From Candidatus Giovannonibacteria bacterium RIFCSPLOWO2_01_FULL_46_13 (GTDB lineage Bacteria > Patescibacteriota > Minisyncoccia > JACPKW01 > UBA11713): a DNA stretch of 38,927 bases. A program made the position numbers and the translations under genes. Below the pieces are notes generated by a model that saw only the letters and a list, made by a program, of their open reading frames with translations, made no database searches and was not told where the DNA came from. This document shows, in pieces, positions 17,586-24,976 of the stretch (position 1 is the first letter of the stretch; every line of letters begins with the position of its first letter). The DNA is taken from contig MFIE01000007.1 of NCBI GenBank assembly GCA_001778785.1, forward strand, positions 27,066-65,992. The letters run 5' to 3'.

Positions 17586-17656
17586 GCGAGTGTAGTATAG
17601 TGGTAATATATTTGCTTCCCAAGCAAGGGACGCGGGTTCGATTCCCGCCACTCGCA
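17586..17656 (+). tRNA. tRNA-Gly (CCC)
   Basis: A 71-nt cloverleaf: acceptor GCGAGTG/CACTCGC, anticodon loop TTCCCAA with anticodon CCC, T-arm GCGGGTTCGATTCCCGC. The CCA end is not encoded. It starts 1 nt after the stop codon of the upstream gene. Confidence 0.95.
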
Positions 17657-17661
17657 CACAG

Positions 17662-17670
17662 TGCTATCAT
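17662..17670 (+). promoter_or_regulatory. Extended -10 of the lysyl oxidase gene
   Basis: TGcTATCAT, an extended -10 lying between the tRNA end and the ATG at 17678. The hexamer begins 13 nt before the ATG, so the message would be leaderless. Confidence 0.5.
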
Positions 17671-17677
17671 TTAAACT

Positions 17678-18961
17678 ATGGCTTCGTTTGATAATATAAG
17701 ACGATCAAAATCATTTGTGCGCGGGTCGGAGATTATGGCAGACCGCCCGATGCGCCGGCCAAAACGTTTTACTTTAAAGCGCCTCATTTTAATTTTGATA
17801 ATTTTAGGCGGGATTGGCTGGGGCGGGCACTACGCCATCTCAACAATAAAAGCCAATACGGAATTTTCGGTTGAGCTTGAACCGGGGCTCGACCGCGCGG
17901 GCATCGCGGAAAAAATCGGCGAAGAACTAGGCTGGAGTAAAAAAGAAAAACAAGTTTTTGCAGGAACGCACGCGCAGATACAATGGATGGCTTTTAGCGA
18001 AGAAGCCCTTCAAAGTTTTATGGAAAGGTTCAGGTGGGGCGATCTCGAAAAAGAATCGTTCTTGGTACAGGCCACAAAATACATCGAGCCGGAATATGAT
18101 TTTTTGGCACTGCTCTACGCTCCAGGGACTTACGTCATAAAAGGCGACCAATCTATGGCGGAGATCGCCGATATGCTCGTTTCTAAAACAGAATTTTCCG
18201 AAACGGGGCTGAAAGAAGAAGCAGTTTTGAAGACTGTCGAGCTTGTCCGCAGGGACGTTGAGCTTCTTCCGGATTTGGTACCGCTCCCGGCCAAAGATGT
18301 ACGGATCGACCGCAGGGGGTCGGACACGCTCCTATCTTTCTCGACGACTTACTATAACCAAGGCAAGGGCCCGCTGGAATTGATCGCTGATCCCGCAACC
18401 AAGGGGATCAGGAGCGATATCGCCCGTGATGTTTTGCAGAGGATTTACCGCGTTGACGGCGGACATCGCGATCGCGTCGCTGGGAATTTCCTTTGGCACC
18501 AAGAACACCTGCATTATCATTTCGCCGATTTCGTAATTTACGACTTGGAGGCGGTGGATGTAAAAAACCCTCCGGATTTGTCTGGCGTGCGGACGAAATC
18601 CACTTTCTGCATCCGCGACGTAAGTTTGGTAGATAAAAATTTTTCAATTGAAAATCGGGTTGAAAAAGCCAAGTACTTAATCTGCGGAAAAGAGTTGCAG
18701 GGAATCTCCGTCGGCTGGGGCGACACTTATTTTTATAATTACGTTGACCAGAACCTAAACATAACCGACCTGCCTTCCGGTACTTACCGCCTTTCATTTA
18801 TCGCGAACCCTTCGCAGAAATTCGAGGAATCAAGTTACGACAACAATAAATCTTCCGTGCTTTTCGAACTCGACATGCAGAATTTCAAGGTAAAAATTTT
18901 GGAGGAGACGCCGAAAGATTTGCCGGCGGTCGAACATATTTACGAAGAGCAAGTTTTCTAA
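17678..18961 (+). CDS. Lysyl oxidase domain protein with MltG-like N-terminal region
   Basis: A 427-aa protein with an N-terminal membrane anchor (about residues 33-55, after basic RRPKRFTLKR). Residues 60-190 resemble the LysM-like/YceG front part of MltG (IAEKIGEELG, and APGTYVIKGDQSMAEIADML) but lack the MltG catalytic Glu motif. Residues 195-410 form a lysyl oxidase domain. The copper motif HxxHxHxH is WHQEHLHYHF (His274, 277, 279, 281). Lys307 (TKSTFC) and Tyr351 (GDTYFY) align with the two residues that form the LTQ cofactor in animal LOX. The tail ITDLPSGTYRLSF...ESSYDNN also matches. Expected reaction: oxidative deamination of lysine side chains or amines outside the cell, using oxygen. 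The next gene starts immediately after the stop. Confidence 0.85.
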   Translation: MASFDNIRRSKSFVRGSEIMADRPMRRPKRFTLKRLILILIILGGIGWGGHYAISTIKANTEFSVELEPGLDRAGIAEKIGEELGWSKKEKQVFAGTHAQIQWMAFSEEALQSFMERFRWGDLEKESFLVQATKYIEPEYDFLALLYAPGTYVIKGDQSMAEIADMLVSKTEFSETGLKEEAVLKTVELVRRDVELLPDLVPLPAKDVRIDRRGSDTLLSFSTTYYNQGKGPLELIADPATKGIRSDIARDVLQRIYRVDGGHRDRVAGNFLWHQEHLHYHFADFVIYDLEAVDVKNPPDLSGVRTKSTFCIRDVSLVDKNFSIENRVEKAKYLICGKELQGISVGWGDTYFYNYVDQNLNITDLPSGTYRLSFIANPSQKFEESSYDNNKSSVLFELDMQNFKVKILEETPKDLPAVEHIYEEQVF

Positions 18962-20089
18962 ATGAAAAAATCAATTTCCATATTGGTAATTTTAATTTTG
19001 ACCGCGGCGGCTTTTTGGTATCTGCAAAACGAGGCGATCGCCCCGAACGGGCCAAACGACGGGAATAACGGAAACCAAAACGGGGAAGAAATCCCTGATG
19101 TAGAAGTTGTTTTGGATGGTTTAGAAATTCCTTGGGATATTGCTTGGTTTCCTTCCGGGGAAATACTTGTTGCCGAACGGCCTGGCCGACTTTTGCTGGT
19201 AGATAAAAATAAAGAAAGGAAAGAAATAACCGTCGAGGGCGTTAAGCATTCCGGCGAGGGCGGGCTTCTCGGGATTAAGCTCCACCCCAATTTTTCAGAA
19301 AATAAATTTATCTATTTATATATTTCTTCAGGATATAACGCGAACCAAACCAGGAACCGCGTTGAAAGATATCGCTTGGAAAACAACGCATTGTCCGATA
19401 AAAAAATAATTATAGAAAATATTCCCGGGGCAATTTATCATGACGGCGGGCGCATGGAGTTTGGCCCAGATGGGCTCCTTTATATAACGACGGGGGACGC
19501 GACCAACGACAAGATCGCACAGGATAAAAATTCTCTCGGCGGAAAAATTTTGCGCCTGCAGGACGACGGGTCGATACCCCCTGAAAATCCTTTTAACTCG
19601 GCCATCTGGAGCTATGGGCATAGAAACCCGCAGGGGATCGCTTGGGACGACGCTGGACGCCTTTGGGAGACCGAGCACGGCCCCTCGGCGCTTATTTGGC
19701 CGAACTGCTGCCAGGACGAGATAAACCTAATCGAAGTAGGAAAAAATTACGGCTGGCCCGCGAGCGTTGGAGATAAAGTTGAGGCAGGCACGGTTGCGCC
19801 CGTGTTGCATTCCGGAAGAAATGTTTGGGCGCCAGCGAGTCTGGTATATCTTAAAGGAAGTTTATTTTTCGGGGGATTGAAGGGCGAGGCTTTGTACGAA
19901 GCGGTTTTGGACGGCGAAAATATAAAAGAATTTAAAACCCATTTCAAAAATGAATTTGGCAGGATCCGGACCGTTCGCGTCGGCCCGGACAAAATGCTCT
20001 ATCTCGCGACCTCGAACCGCGACGGCCGCGGCAATCCCGAAGAGGAAGACGACAGAATAATTCGTATCAATCCGTCTAGCTTAAAATAG
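18962..20089 (+). CDS. PQQ-dependent aldose sugar dehydrogenase-like protein
   Basis: A 375-aa exported six-bladed propeller of the soluble glucose/sorbosone dehydrogenase family (YliI-like). A signal anchor (residues 4-20) and a Gly/Asn-rich linker are followed by LEIPWDIAWFPSGEILVAER, SGEGGLLGIKLHPNF, GPDGLLYITTGDATND, WSYGHRNPQGIAWD and the calcium/PQQ-side loop GKNYGWPAS. Members oxidise sugars to lactones and pass electrons to an external acceptor. No pqq synthesis genes are present in the window, so the cofactor would have to be scavenged. It starts at the base following the lysyl oxidase stop codon and is almost surely cotranscribed with it. Confidence 0.88.
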   Translation: MKKSISILVILILTAAAFWYLQNEAIAPNGPNDGNNGNQNGEEIPDVEVVLDGLEIPWDIAWFPSGEILVAERPGRLLLVDKNKERKEITVEGVKHSGEGGLLGIKLHPNFSENKFIYLYISSGYNANQTRNRVERYRLENNALSDKKIIIENIPGAIYHDGGRMEFGPDGLLYITTGDATNDKIAQDKNSLGGKILRLQDDGSIPPENPFNSAIWSYGHRNPQGIAWDDAGRLWETEHGPSALIWPNCCQDEINLIEVGKNYGWPASVGDKVEAGTVAPVLHSGRNVWAPASLVYLKGSLFFGGLKGEALYEAVLDGENIKEFKTHFKNEFGRIRTVRVGPDKMLYLATSNRDGRGNPEEEDDRIIRINPSSLK

Positions 20090-20114
20090 AAATTTATTCT
20101 AAAATGCTCCAATT

Positions 20115-20186
20115 GCCGACCTAGCTCAACGGTAGAGCAACGGTATCGTAAACCGTAGGTTCCGGGTTCAAATCCCGGGGTCGGCT
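20115..20186 (+). tRNA. tRNA-Thr (CGT)
   Basis: A 72-nt cloverleaf: acceptor GCCGACC/GGTCGGC, D-arm TAGCTCAACGGTAGAGCA, anticodon loop ATCGTAA with anticodon CGT, T-arm CCGGGTTCAAATCCCGG. CCA is not encoded. Its 3' end is repeated 70 bp downstream. Confidence 0.95.
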
Positions 20187-20257
20187 CCAGAACACACGGT
20201 TCCCTGCCCGCAATGCAAAGCATAGCTTTGGCAGGCGGGAAGTCCCGGGGTCGGCTC
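20173..20257 (+). repeat. Direct repeat of the tRNA-Thr 3' end around a palindrome
   Basis: TCCCGGGGTCGGCTC occurs at 20173-20187 (tRNA T-arm and acceptor) and again exactly at 20243-20257. The 55 bp between them hold an imperfect palindrome centred on CAAAGCATAGCTTTG with outer CTGCC/GGCAG arms. The arrangement looks like an integration or insertion scar. Confidence 0.7.
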
Positions 20258-20262
20258 AAGCG

Positions 20263-20271
20263 TGTTATAAT
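20263..20271 (+). promoter_or_regulatory. Extended -10 of prfB
   Basis: TGtTATAAT, a perfect extended -10. The hexamer starts 12 nt before the prfB ATG, so the first transcribed base would be the A of the ATG. No -35 is recognisable. Confidence 0.6.
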
Positions 20272-20277
20272 AAAGCC

Positions 20278-21346
20278 ATGGAATTACCGAAAGAGAAAAT
20301 TGAAGAACTGGAAGGCGAGGTCCGCGCCGTAGCGGACCGTCTTTGACTTAGCTCGAAAAAAAGAAGAATTAATTAAACTCGAATCCGAAACTACCAATCC
20401 CAACTTTTGGGATAATTCAAAGCGCGCGGGAGAAATAACCCAGAAAATTTCAGAACTAAAGGGTTTTATTTCTATTTGGGAAAATCTAACCTCTGACGTA
20501 GGCAGCCTGAAGGAATTGGCGGAAATTGGAACGGGAGAAGGGCTCGAAGAAGAATTTTCCAGGATCTCGAATAATTTTGAAAAAAATAAAAAAGAAGCTT
20601 TTCTTTCCGGGCCATACGATAGGGAGGACGCTGTTTTGACGGTTATTGCGGGCGCGGGCGGGGACGACGCGGAAGATTGGGCGAGAATACTTTTGGAAAT
20701 GTACCAAAAATATTCTGGGCGGCAAAAGTGGGGAGTCAAAACAATTCACACGCACTTCAATGAATTGAATGGGATAAAAAACGCCACGATAGAAATTCAG
20801 GGGAAACATGCTTACGGATATTTAAAAAATGAAACCGGCGTGCATCGCTTGGTGAGGATTTCCCATTTTGATGCCAACAAACGCAGGCACACTTCGTTCG
20901 CTTTGGTGCAGGTGATGCCGAAATTCGTGGATCCTGGCGAAGTTGAAATTAAAGATGAAGATTTGGACGTAAGTTTTGCAAAAGCGGGCGGACCGGGAGG
21001 GCAAAATGTTAACAAGCGCGAGACGGCGGTGCGCGTTACACATAGGCCGACCGGAATTGCCGTGCACGTTTCTTCCGAACGCTCCCAGGAGCAGAACCGC
21101 AAGAAGGCCCTCGAACTTTTGCGGGGACATTTATATACTCTCCGTGTCAAAAGCCAGAAAGAAGAAAAAGAATCTTTGCAGAAAACAAAAGCTCTCGATA
21201 TCGAATGGGGGCACCAAATTCGCTCGTATGTACTTCACCCTTATAAACTGGTGAAAGACAGCCGCACCAGCGAAGAATCTGGGGATATTGAAGGAATTTT
21301 TGAAGGAAAGCTTGATTCATTCATCGAAAGCGAGCTAACATTGTAG
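20278..21346 (+). CDS. prfB: Peptide chain release factor 2, +1 programmed frameshift
   Basis: Terminates translation at UGA and UAA. Frame 1 gives 22 codons (MELPKEKIEELEGEVRAVAD...RL) and stops at TGA 20344-20346. A +1 shift on CTT TGA C resumes at 20345 as DLARKKEELIKLESE and continues for 333 residues, so the full protein is 355 aa, i.e. join(20278..20343,20345..21346). The GGQ motif is at about residues 240-242 (GGPGGQNVNK). The stop-codon-reading SPF tripeptide is SHF (195-197, in RLVRISHFD). UGA is a used stop in this window (nrdA, yqeY), so an active RF2 is expected. The usual stimulatory Shine-Dalgarno is absent. ftsE starts 8 bp downstream. Confidence 0.93.
20319..20347 (+). promoter_or_regulatory. 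prfB frameshift site with upstream hairpin
   Basis: The slip sequence CTTTGAC is at 20341-20347. Directly upstream, GGTCCGC (20319-20325) and GCGGACC (20332-20338) form a perfect 7-bp stem with a 6-nt loop. The AGGGGG-type element found 3 nt upstream in most bacteria is missing. Confidence 0.8.
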
Positions 21347-21353
21347 TATTCGC

Positions 21354-22034
21354 ATGATTTATTTTGACAGGGTTTCCAAAGTATATTCTCAAACATCAGT
21401 TGCGCTAGAAGACGTATCTTTCACTATCGAACCGCAAGAATTTGTTTCGGTGGTGGGGCAGTCCGGCGCGGGCAAATCGACGCTTTTGAAACTCTTGCTT
21501 GCGGAAGAAAGTCCGAGTTCCGGAAAAGTTTTTTTTGAATCTCTCGACATGCACAAAGTCAGGAACGCGGACTTGCCGAAAGTCCGAAGAAGGATGGGTG
21601 TCGTATTCCAGGATTACAAACTCCTGCCGACGAAAACCGCTTACGAAAATATTGCTTTCGCGATGGAGGCGGCCGGAAAAGGAGAAGAAGAAATCCAGCA
21701 GGATGTCCCGCAAGTTTTGGAGCTCGTCGGGTTGATGGATAAGGCTTGGCACTTTCCGTCGGAATTGTCCGGAGGGGAATTGCAAAGGGTTGCGATAGCA
21801 CGCGCCATCGTGAACAGGCCAGACGTCATAATCGCGGACGAGCCCACGGGAAACCTCGACCCGATAAATACTTGGGAGATCATAAACTTACTGGAAAAAA
21901 TTAACGAACTCGGCACGACTGTAATTTTAGCTACGCACGACAAAGACGTCATAAACTCTCTTAAGAGAAGAGTTATTACAATCGAAAAAGGAAAGATTAC
22001 CAGGGATGAAAAGCGCGGAAGGTACGTACTATAA
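21354..22034 (+). CDS. ftsE: Cell division ATP-binding protein FtsE
   Basis: ATPase half of the FtsEX complex that switches on septal peptidoglycan hydrolases (226 aa, normal length). Walker A is GQSGAGKST, the Q-loop VVFQDYKLLP, the ABC signature LSGGELQRVA, Walker B VIIADEPTGNLD, and the switch His is in ATHDKD. Its ATG lies 8 nt after the prfB stop and ftsX starts 8 nt after its own stop, so prfB-ftsE-ftsX form one unit. The C-terminus ends in a basic stretch. Confidence 0.97.
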   Translation: MIYFDRVSKVYSQTSVALEDVSFTIEPQEFVSVVGQSGAGKSTLLKLLLAEESPSSGKVFFESLDMHKVRNADLPKVRRRMGVVFQDYKLLPTKTAYENIAFAMEAAGKGEEEIQQDVPQVLELVGLMDKAWHFPSELSGGELQRVAIARAIVNRPDVIIADEPTGNLDPINTWEIINLLEKINELGTTVILATHDKDVINSLKRRVITIEKGKITRDEKRGRYVL

Positions 22035-22042
22035 ATTTAAAA

Positions 22043-23002
22043 ATGTCACTTATACAAGTCAAAAGAACAATAAGGCAGGGCTTCATAAATTTTTGGCGCA
22101 ACGGTTGGGTTTCGGTGGCGACAGTATTGATAATGGTGTTAACGCTTTTTATGGTAGGAACGCTCTTTTTTTCCAACGTTGTGCTCACTTCGGCCCTACA
22201 GCAGGTTGAATCCAAGCTCGATGTGAGCGTTGACTTCAAGCTCGACGCGCCGGAGGAAGATATCCTGGCGCTTAAAACTTCATTGGAATCTTTTGGCGAA
22301 GTTGGGAAGGTTGAATATATTTCCAGGGACGAAGCGCTGGAACGCTTCCGCGAAAGGTATAAAGATAACGCTTTGATAACGCAGTCTCTGGATGAAATAG
22401 GGACGAACCCTTTGCCGGCTAGTTTTAATATAAAAGCCAAAGATCCGGAGAATTACGGGACCATCAGCAGTTTTTTAAAAAATGATTCTTCGTTCCAAAT
22501 TATAGATGAGATTCGGGAGAACCAGCCGACAATTGATGCGATCAACTCTATGATTTCTTCCGCACGGACTTCAGGGCTTACTTCTACGATCGTTTTGAGT
22601 ATTATTGCTGTACTGGTTGCGTTTAACACGATTCGTCTTGCGATATATACATCGCGCGATGAGATTTCGATTATGCGCCTTGTCGGCGCCTCTCATTCCT
22701 ATATTCGCGCGCCATTCGTTGTTGTCGGGATCATTCAAGGATTTCTCGCTTCAATTGCTGCGATGGTAATTTTGTGGCTGCCGCTGTGGTTTAACCATGA
22801 CAATGTTTTGCTTTCGTTTGTGCCGATTTTCCCATTTGCCAATGGGTCGAGCGCATCGGAATCATTAGGCGGACCCAATTTGCTTAACTATTATTTTTCT
22901 AACTTCATATTTATTTTTCTTCTCCTGCTAGCGTCTGGAATTATTTTGGGATCGATCTCGAGTATCATCGCAACTAGGAGATATCTAAAAGAGCACAAGT
23001 AA
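22043..23002 (+). CDS. ftsX: Cell division protein FtsX
   Basis: Membrane partner of FtsE (319 aa). The cytoplasmic start LIQVKRTIRQGFINFWRNGW is the FtsE-binding type. The first membrane helix follows at about residues 25-47, then an extracellular domain of about 130 residues which in other bacteria contacts wall hydrolases or their activators. Three more membrane helices lie at about 175-200, 220-250 and 285-310, with FNTIRLAIYTSRDEISIMRLVGAS in the FtsX/MacB-type core. The terminator at 23011 closes the operon. The GH18 protein at 28924 and unseen hydrolases are possible clients, by inference only. Confidence 0.95.
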   Translation: MSLIQVKRTIRQGFINFWRNGWVSVATVLIMVLTLFMVGTLFFSNVVLTSALQQVESKLDVSVDFKLDAPEEDILALKTSLESFGEVGKVEYISRDEALERFRERYKDNALITQSLDEIGTNPLPASFNIKAKDPENYGTISSFLKNDSSFQIIDEIRENQPTIDAINSMISSARTSGLTSTIVLSIIAVLVAFNTIRLAIYTSRDEISIMRLVGASHSYIRAPFVVVGIIQGFLASIAAMVILWLPLWFNHDNVLLSFVPIFPFANGSSASESLGGPNLLNYYFSNFIFIFLLLLASGIILGSISSIIATRRYLKEHK

Positions 23003-23010
23003 GTAAAACA

Positions 23011-23035
23011 AAAACCCCCGATACCGGGGGTTTTT
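23011..23035. terminator. Bidirectional terminator between ftsX and the RRM gene
   Basis: AAAACCCCCG ATAC CGGGGGTTTTT. A 6-bp G/C stem with A and T runs on the two sides serves the converging ftsX (plus) and RRM (minus) genes. Confidence 0.9.
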
Positions 23036-23051
23036 GTTTATGAATCACGGT

Positions 23052-23375
23052 TTAGTTTCGGTCTCGCCTGTCGAATCCTCGGCCTCCTCGATCTCCTCCT
23101 CCACTGCGAAATTTGTTTTCGCGAGGCTGAAGCGGGCGAGCTTCGTTTACAACGATGGTCCGTCCATCCAAGTTCTGTCCATTCAGCTTTTCTGTAGCTG
23201 CCTGAGCTTCTTCATCTGTCGACATTTCGACGAATCCGAATCCCTTGGATTTTCCGGTGAATTTGTCGGTGATTACATTTGCTGAAACCACGGTGCCAGC
23301 GGCCGCGAAAAACTCGCGAAGCTTGTCATCCGTTGTTGCCCATGCCAATCCTCCGACGAACAATTTGGTTGCCAT
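23052..23375 (-). CDS. RRM glycine-rich RNA-binding protein
   Basis: A single RNA recognition motif of 107 aa with a Gly/Arg/Asp-rich tail. RNP2 is KLFVGGL (residues 4-10) and RNP1 is KGFGFVEM (about residues 44-51), both with the aromatic residues that stack on RNA. The tail (RSGGGDRGGRGFDRRDRN) resembles RGG-type extensions. Such proteins in cyanobacteria and other bacteria act as RNA chaperones, often cold-induced. Its own promoter and a 54-nt AT-rich leader lie upstream, unlike most genes in this window, which fits separate post-transcriptional control. Confidence 0.92.
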   Translation of the reverse strand: MATKLFVGGLAWATTDDKLREFFAAAGTVVSANVITDKFTGKSKGFGFVEMSTDEEAQAATEKLNGQNLDGRTIVVNEARPLQPRENKFRSGGGDRGGRGFDRRDRN

Positions 23376-23435
23376 TTATTATTAACGGTAACGAATAAAT
23401 AATAATTACTTGACTAGAGATAATTATCTACTGCC

Positions 23436-23463
23436 ACTATATCACAACCCTATTTTATTTCAA
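23436..23463 (-). promoter_or_regulatory. Promoter of the RRM gene
   Basis: On the minus strand TTGAAA (23463-23458), a 16-nt spacer and TATAGT (23441-23436) preceded by TGa. The start would be near 23429, giving a leader of about 54 nt before the ATG at 23375. The leader contains the small palindrome GATAATTATC. Confidence 0.75.
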
Positions 23464-23464
23464 G

Positions 23465-24418
23465 CTAAACTTCTATCCCAAAAAATGTTTTCGCGGTAGT
23501 CGCAAGCCCGTAGGTTATGCTTACCGCGAGCGCGATTATGATCAAGTTCGTCGTAATCCTTTTCTTGGTGTCCATTCCGGAGAGGAAGGCCACGATGTAC
23601 GAGACCGCGATTATCGTGATCGCCGCGACTACGATAGAAATTAAGGCGTTTTGGGCGCCGAAAATCACAGGCAAAACGGGAATGAGCGCACCAACGAAGT
23701 ACGATACGCCGACCAATAAGGCAGAGGCAAACTGGCTCCCGCTTTCAAGGTCGTCCACTGGCTCGCCTAAGAACTTTCTTTTTCCAATTTCCGTATTTTC
23801 AACCTCGCGTTGGGAATTCTGGGCCGCGAAAGCGGAAGCGGCCATCGAAATCGATCCGGCTACCGCAACGGTAATGGCGGCGATCAAAACGGAACTTGTA
23901 TTGGCGAAGGCGGCAAAAAACCCAGATACCGCCCCAAGTATTTCAACAAGCCCGTCGTTAAACCCAAGAAAAATATCGCGCACGCGCTCCGGATAGATTT
24001 TTGTCCGCTCGGACGCGGTTACGATATCGTCTTCGTGCTTAAACTCGTCCATCAGGATCCCTTTGACGTGCTGGCCTATCTCGTCTTCCTTATATAAGTT
24101 CCAAACAGTTAGGTATTTCTTTATGCCGTGCACCTCGATAGCCTGCAGGATCATATGGATTCCGGTCCTGCCAAAAACTTTGGCTATCAAAACGAGAACC
24201 CACAATTTAATTTTCCTTCCAGGGTCGAGTCTTGCTTTGGGAATCTTGAAGAAATTCTGCCAGAGGCCAAGATGCCTTGTTTCAATAGGGACGAGCTTAT
24301 TTAATATCTCTTTCTCTTCTGGCCCGGCTATGTCCAAAAGCCGCTTGTATAGTGTTAAGTCAAAAAGCTCGTCCAATACGAGGGCCTTCCCCAAATTCTT
24401 GTTGTTCTCCGGTCTCAT
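23465..24418 (-). CDS. VIT1/CCC1-type Fe/Mn transporter with ferritin-like N-domain
   Basis: A 317-aa membrane protein. The N-terminal 140 residues are helical and acidic and contain ExxH-type metal sites (PIETRHLGLW, MDEFKHEDDIV) like the rubrerythrin/ferritin-like domains often fused to this family. The C-terminal half has about five membrane helices, with the family core RVRDIFLGFNDGLVEILGAV and SISMAASAFAAQNSQ. VIT1/CCC1 members move Fe2+ or Mn2+ out of the cytosol. The ATG overlaps the stop of the upstream 172-aa gene by 4 bp (ATGA), so the two are translated together. Confidence 0.85.
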   Translation of the reverse strand: MRPENNKNLGKALVLDELFDLTLYKRLLDIAGPEEKEILNKLVPIETRHLGLWQNFFKIPKARLDPGRKIKLWVLVLIAKVFGRTGIHMILQAIEVHGIKKYLTVWNLYKEDEIGQHVKGILMDEFKHEDDIVTASERTKIYPERVRDIFLGFNDGLVEILGAVSGFFAAFANTSSVLIAAITVAVAGSISMAASAFAAQNSQREVENTEIGKRKFLGEPVDDLESGSQFASALLVGVSYFVGALIPVLPVIFGAQNALISIVVAAITIIAVSYIVAFLSGMDTKKRITTNLIIIALAVSITYGLATTAKTFFGIEV

Positions 24419-24933
24419 TGCATCATCGCCCCGCCCATCTCCATGAACTTGATTCCGCTCGGAAGGCTGAACACCGATGAATCAACGGACCACGGGTCGC
24501 AATCCCATTCGATTTCCTGGTTTACGTTCACACCGCTATTTCCACCGTCGCCCGCCGTATCTGCATTTGCCGCCATTTTAAACCCTTGGTCCATCGAATC
24601 CGTCCAAACGTAAATATTGCTTTGGTCCGTAATCATGTGGCTTTTCATGCTCTGGCCCCCGGAAACCGAAGTGAAGTCTCCGCGCATTTTTCCTTCGCCT
24701 ACATATATTGTGCCTTCGCTGAATGAATTTTCTACAGCGGTTTTAACCGTGCACTTTTGGCTGCCTCCTTGGGCCATAAGGTTTTTTATGGAGCTTTTTG
24801 TTGACATCTTTTGAGTATCTTGATTATTCGTCTCCTGCGATGTATTTGGGGATTCCTCTCCTTTGCCGAGCATGAAATATGCCCCGGCCACAATAACTGC
24901 TACCGCTATAACTATCCAAATTATTTTATTCAT
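24415..24933 (-). CDS. Membrane-anchored exported protein, unknown function
   Basis: A 172-aa protein with one N-terminal hydrophobic helix (IIWIVIAVAVIVAGAYFML, residues 4-22), then a polar Ser/Thr/Asn/Gln linker and a globular part. The globular part has two Cys (QKCTVKT and EWDCDPW) that may pair, and pieces such as GTIYVGEGKMRGDF, SHMITDQSNIYVW and SLPSGIKFMEMGG that recall exported beta-sandwich proteins binding lipid or metal. The C-terminus is Met-rich (MEMGGAMMQ). I do not recognise a named family. Coupling to the VIT1-like transporter gene hints at a metal-related job; that is a guess. Confidence 0.75.
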   Translation of the reverse strand: MNKIIWIVIAVAVIVAGAYFMLGKGEESPNTSQETNNQDTQKMSTKSSIKNLMAQGGSQKCTVKTAVENSFSEGTIYVGEGKMRGDFTSVSGGQSMKSHMITDQSNIYVWTDSMDQGFKMAANADTAGDGGNSGVNVNQEIEWDCDPWSVDSSVFSLPSGIKFMEMGGAMMQ

Positions 24934-24939
24934 ATGTTT

Positions 24940-24945
24940 ATTATG
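24940..24945 (-). promoter_or_regulatory. -10 hexamer of the 172-aa gene
   Basis: CATAAT on the minus strand begins exactly 12 nt before the ATG at 24933, which predicts a leaderless mRNA for the two-gene unit with the VIT1-like gene. Confidence 0.45.
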
Positions 24946-24976
24946 ACGTTTTTAAATACAATTTTCTACTAATACC

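Noticed and set aside
17586..17656. Selenocysteine or suppressor tRNA
   Set aside because: The cloverleaf has normal 7-bp acceptor and 5-bp anticodon stems and a CCC anticodon, so it is an ordinary tRNA-Gly.
20278..20516. prfB as a broken gene or sequencing frameshift
   Set aside because: The break is exactly CTT TGA C at codon 23, the classical RF2 autoregulatory +1 site, and both flanking frames encode good RF2 sequence.
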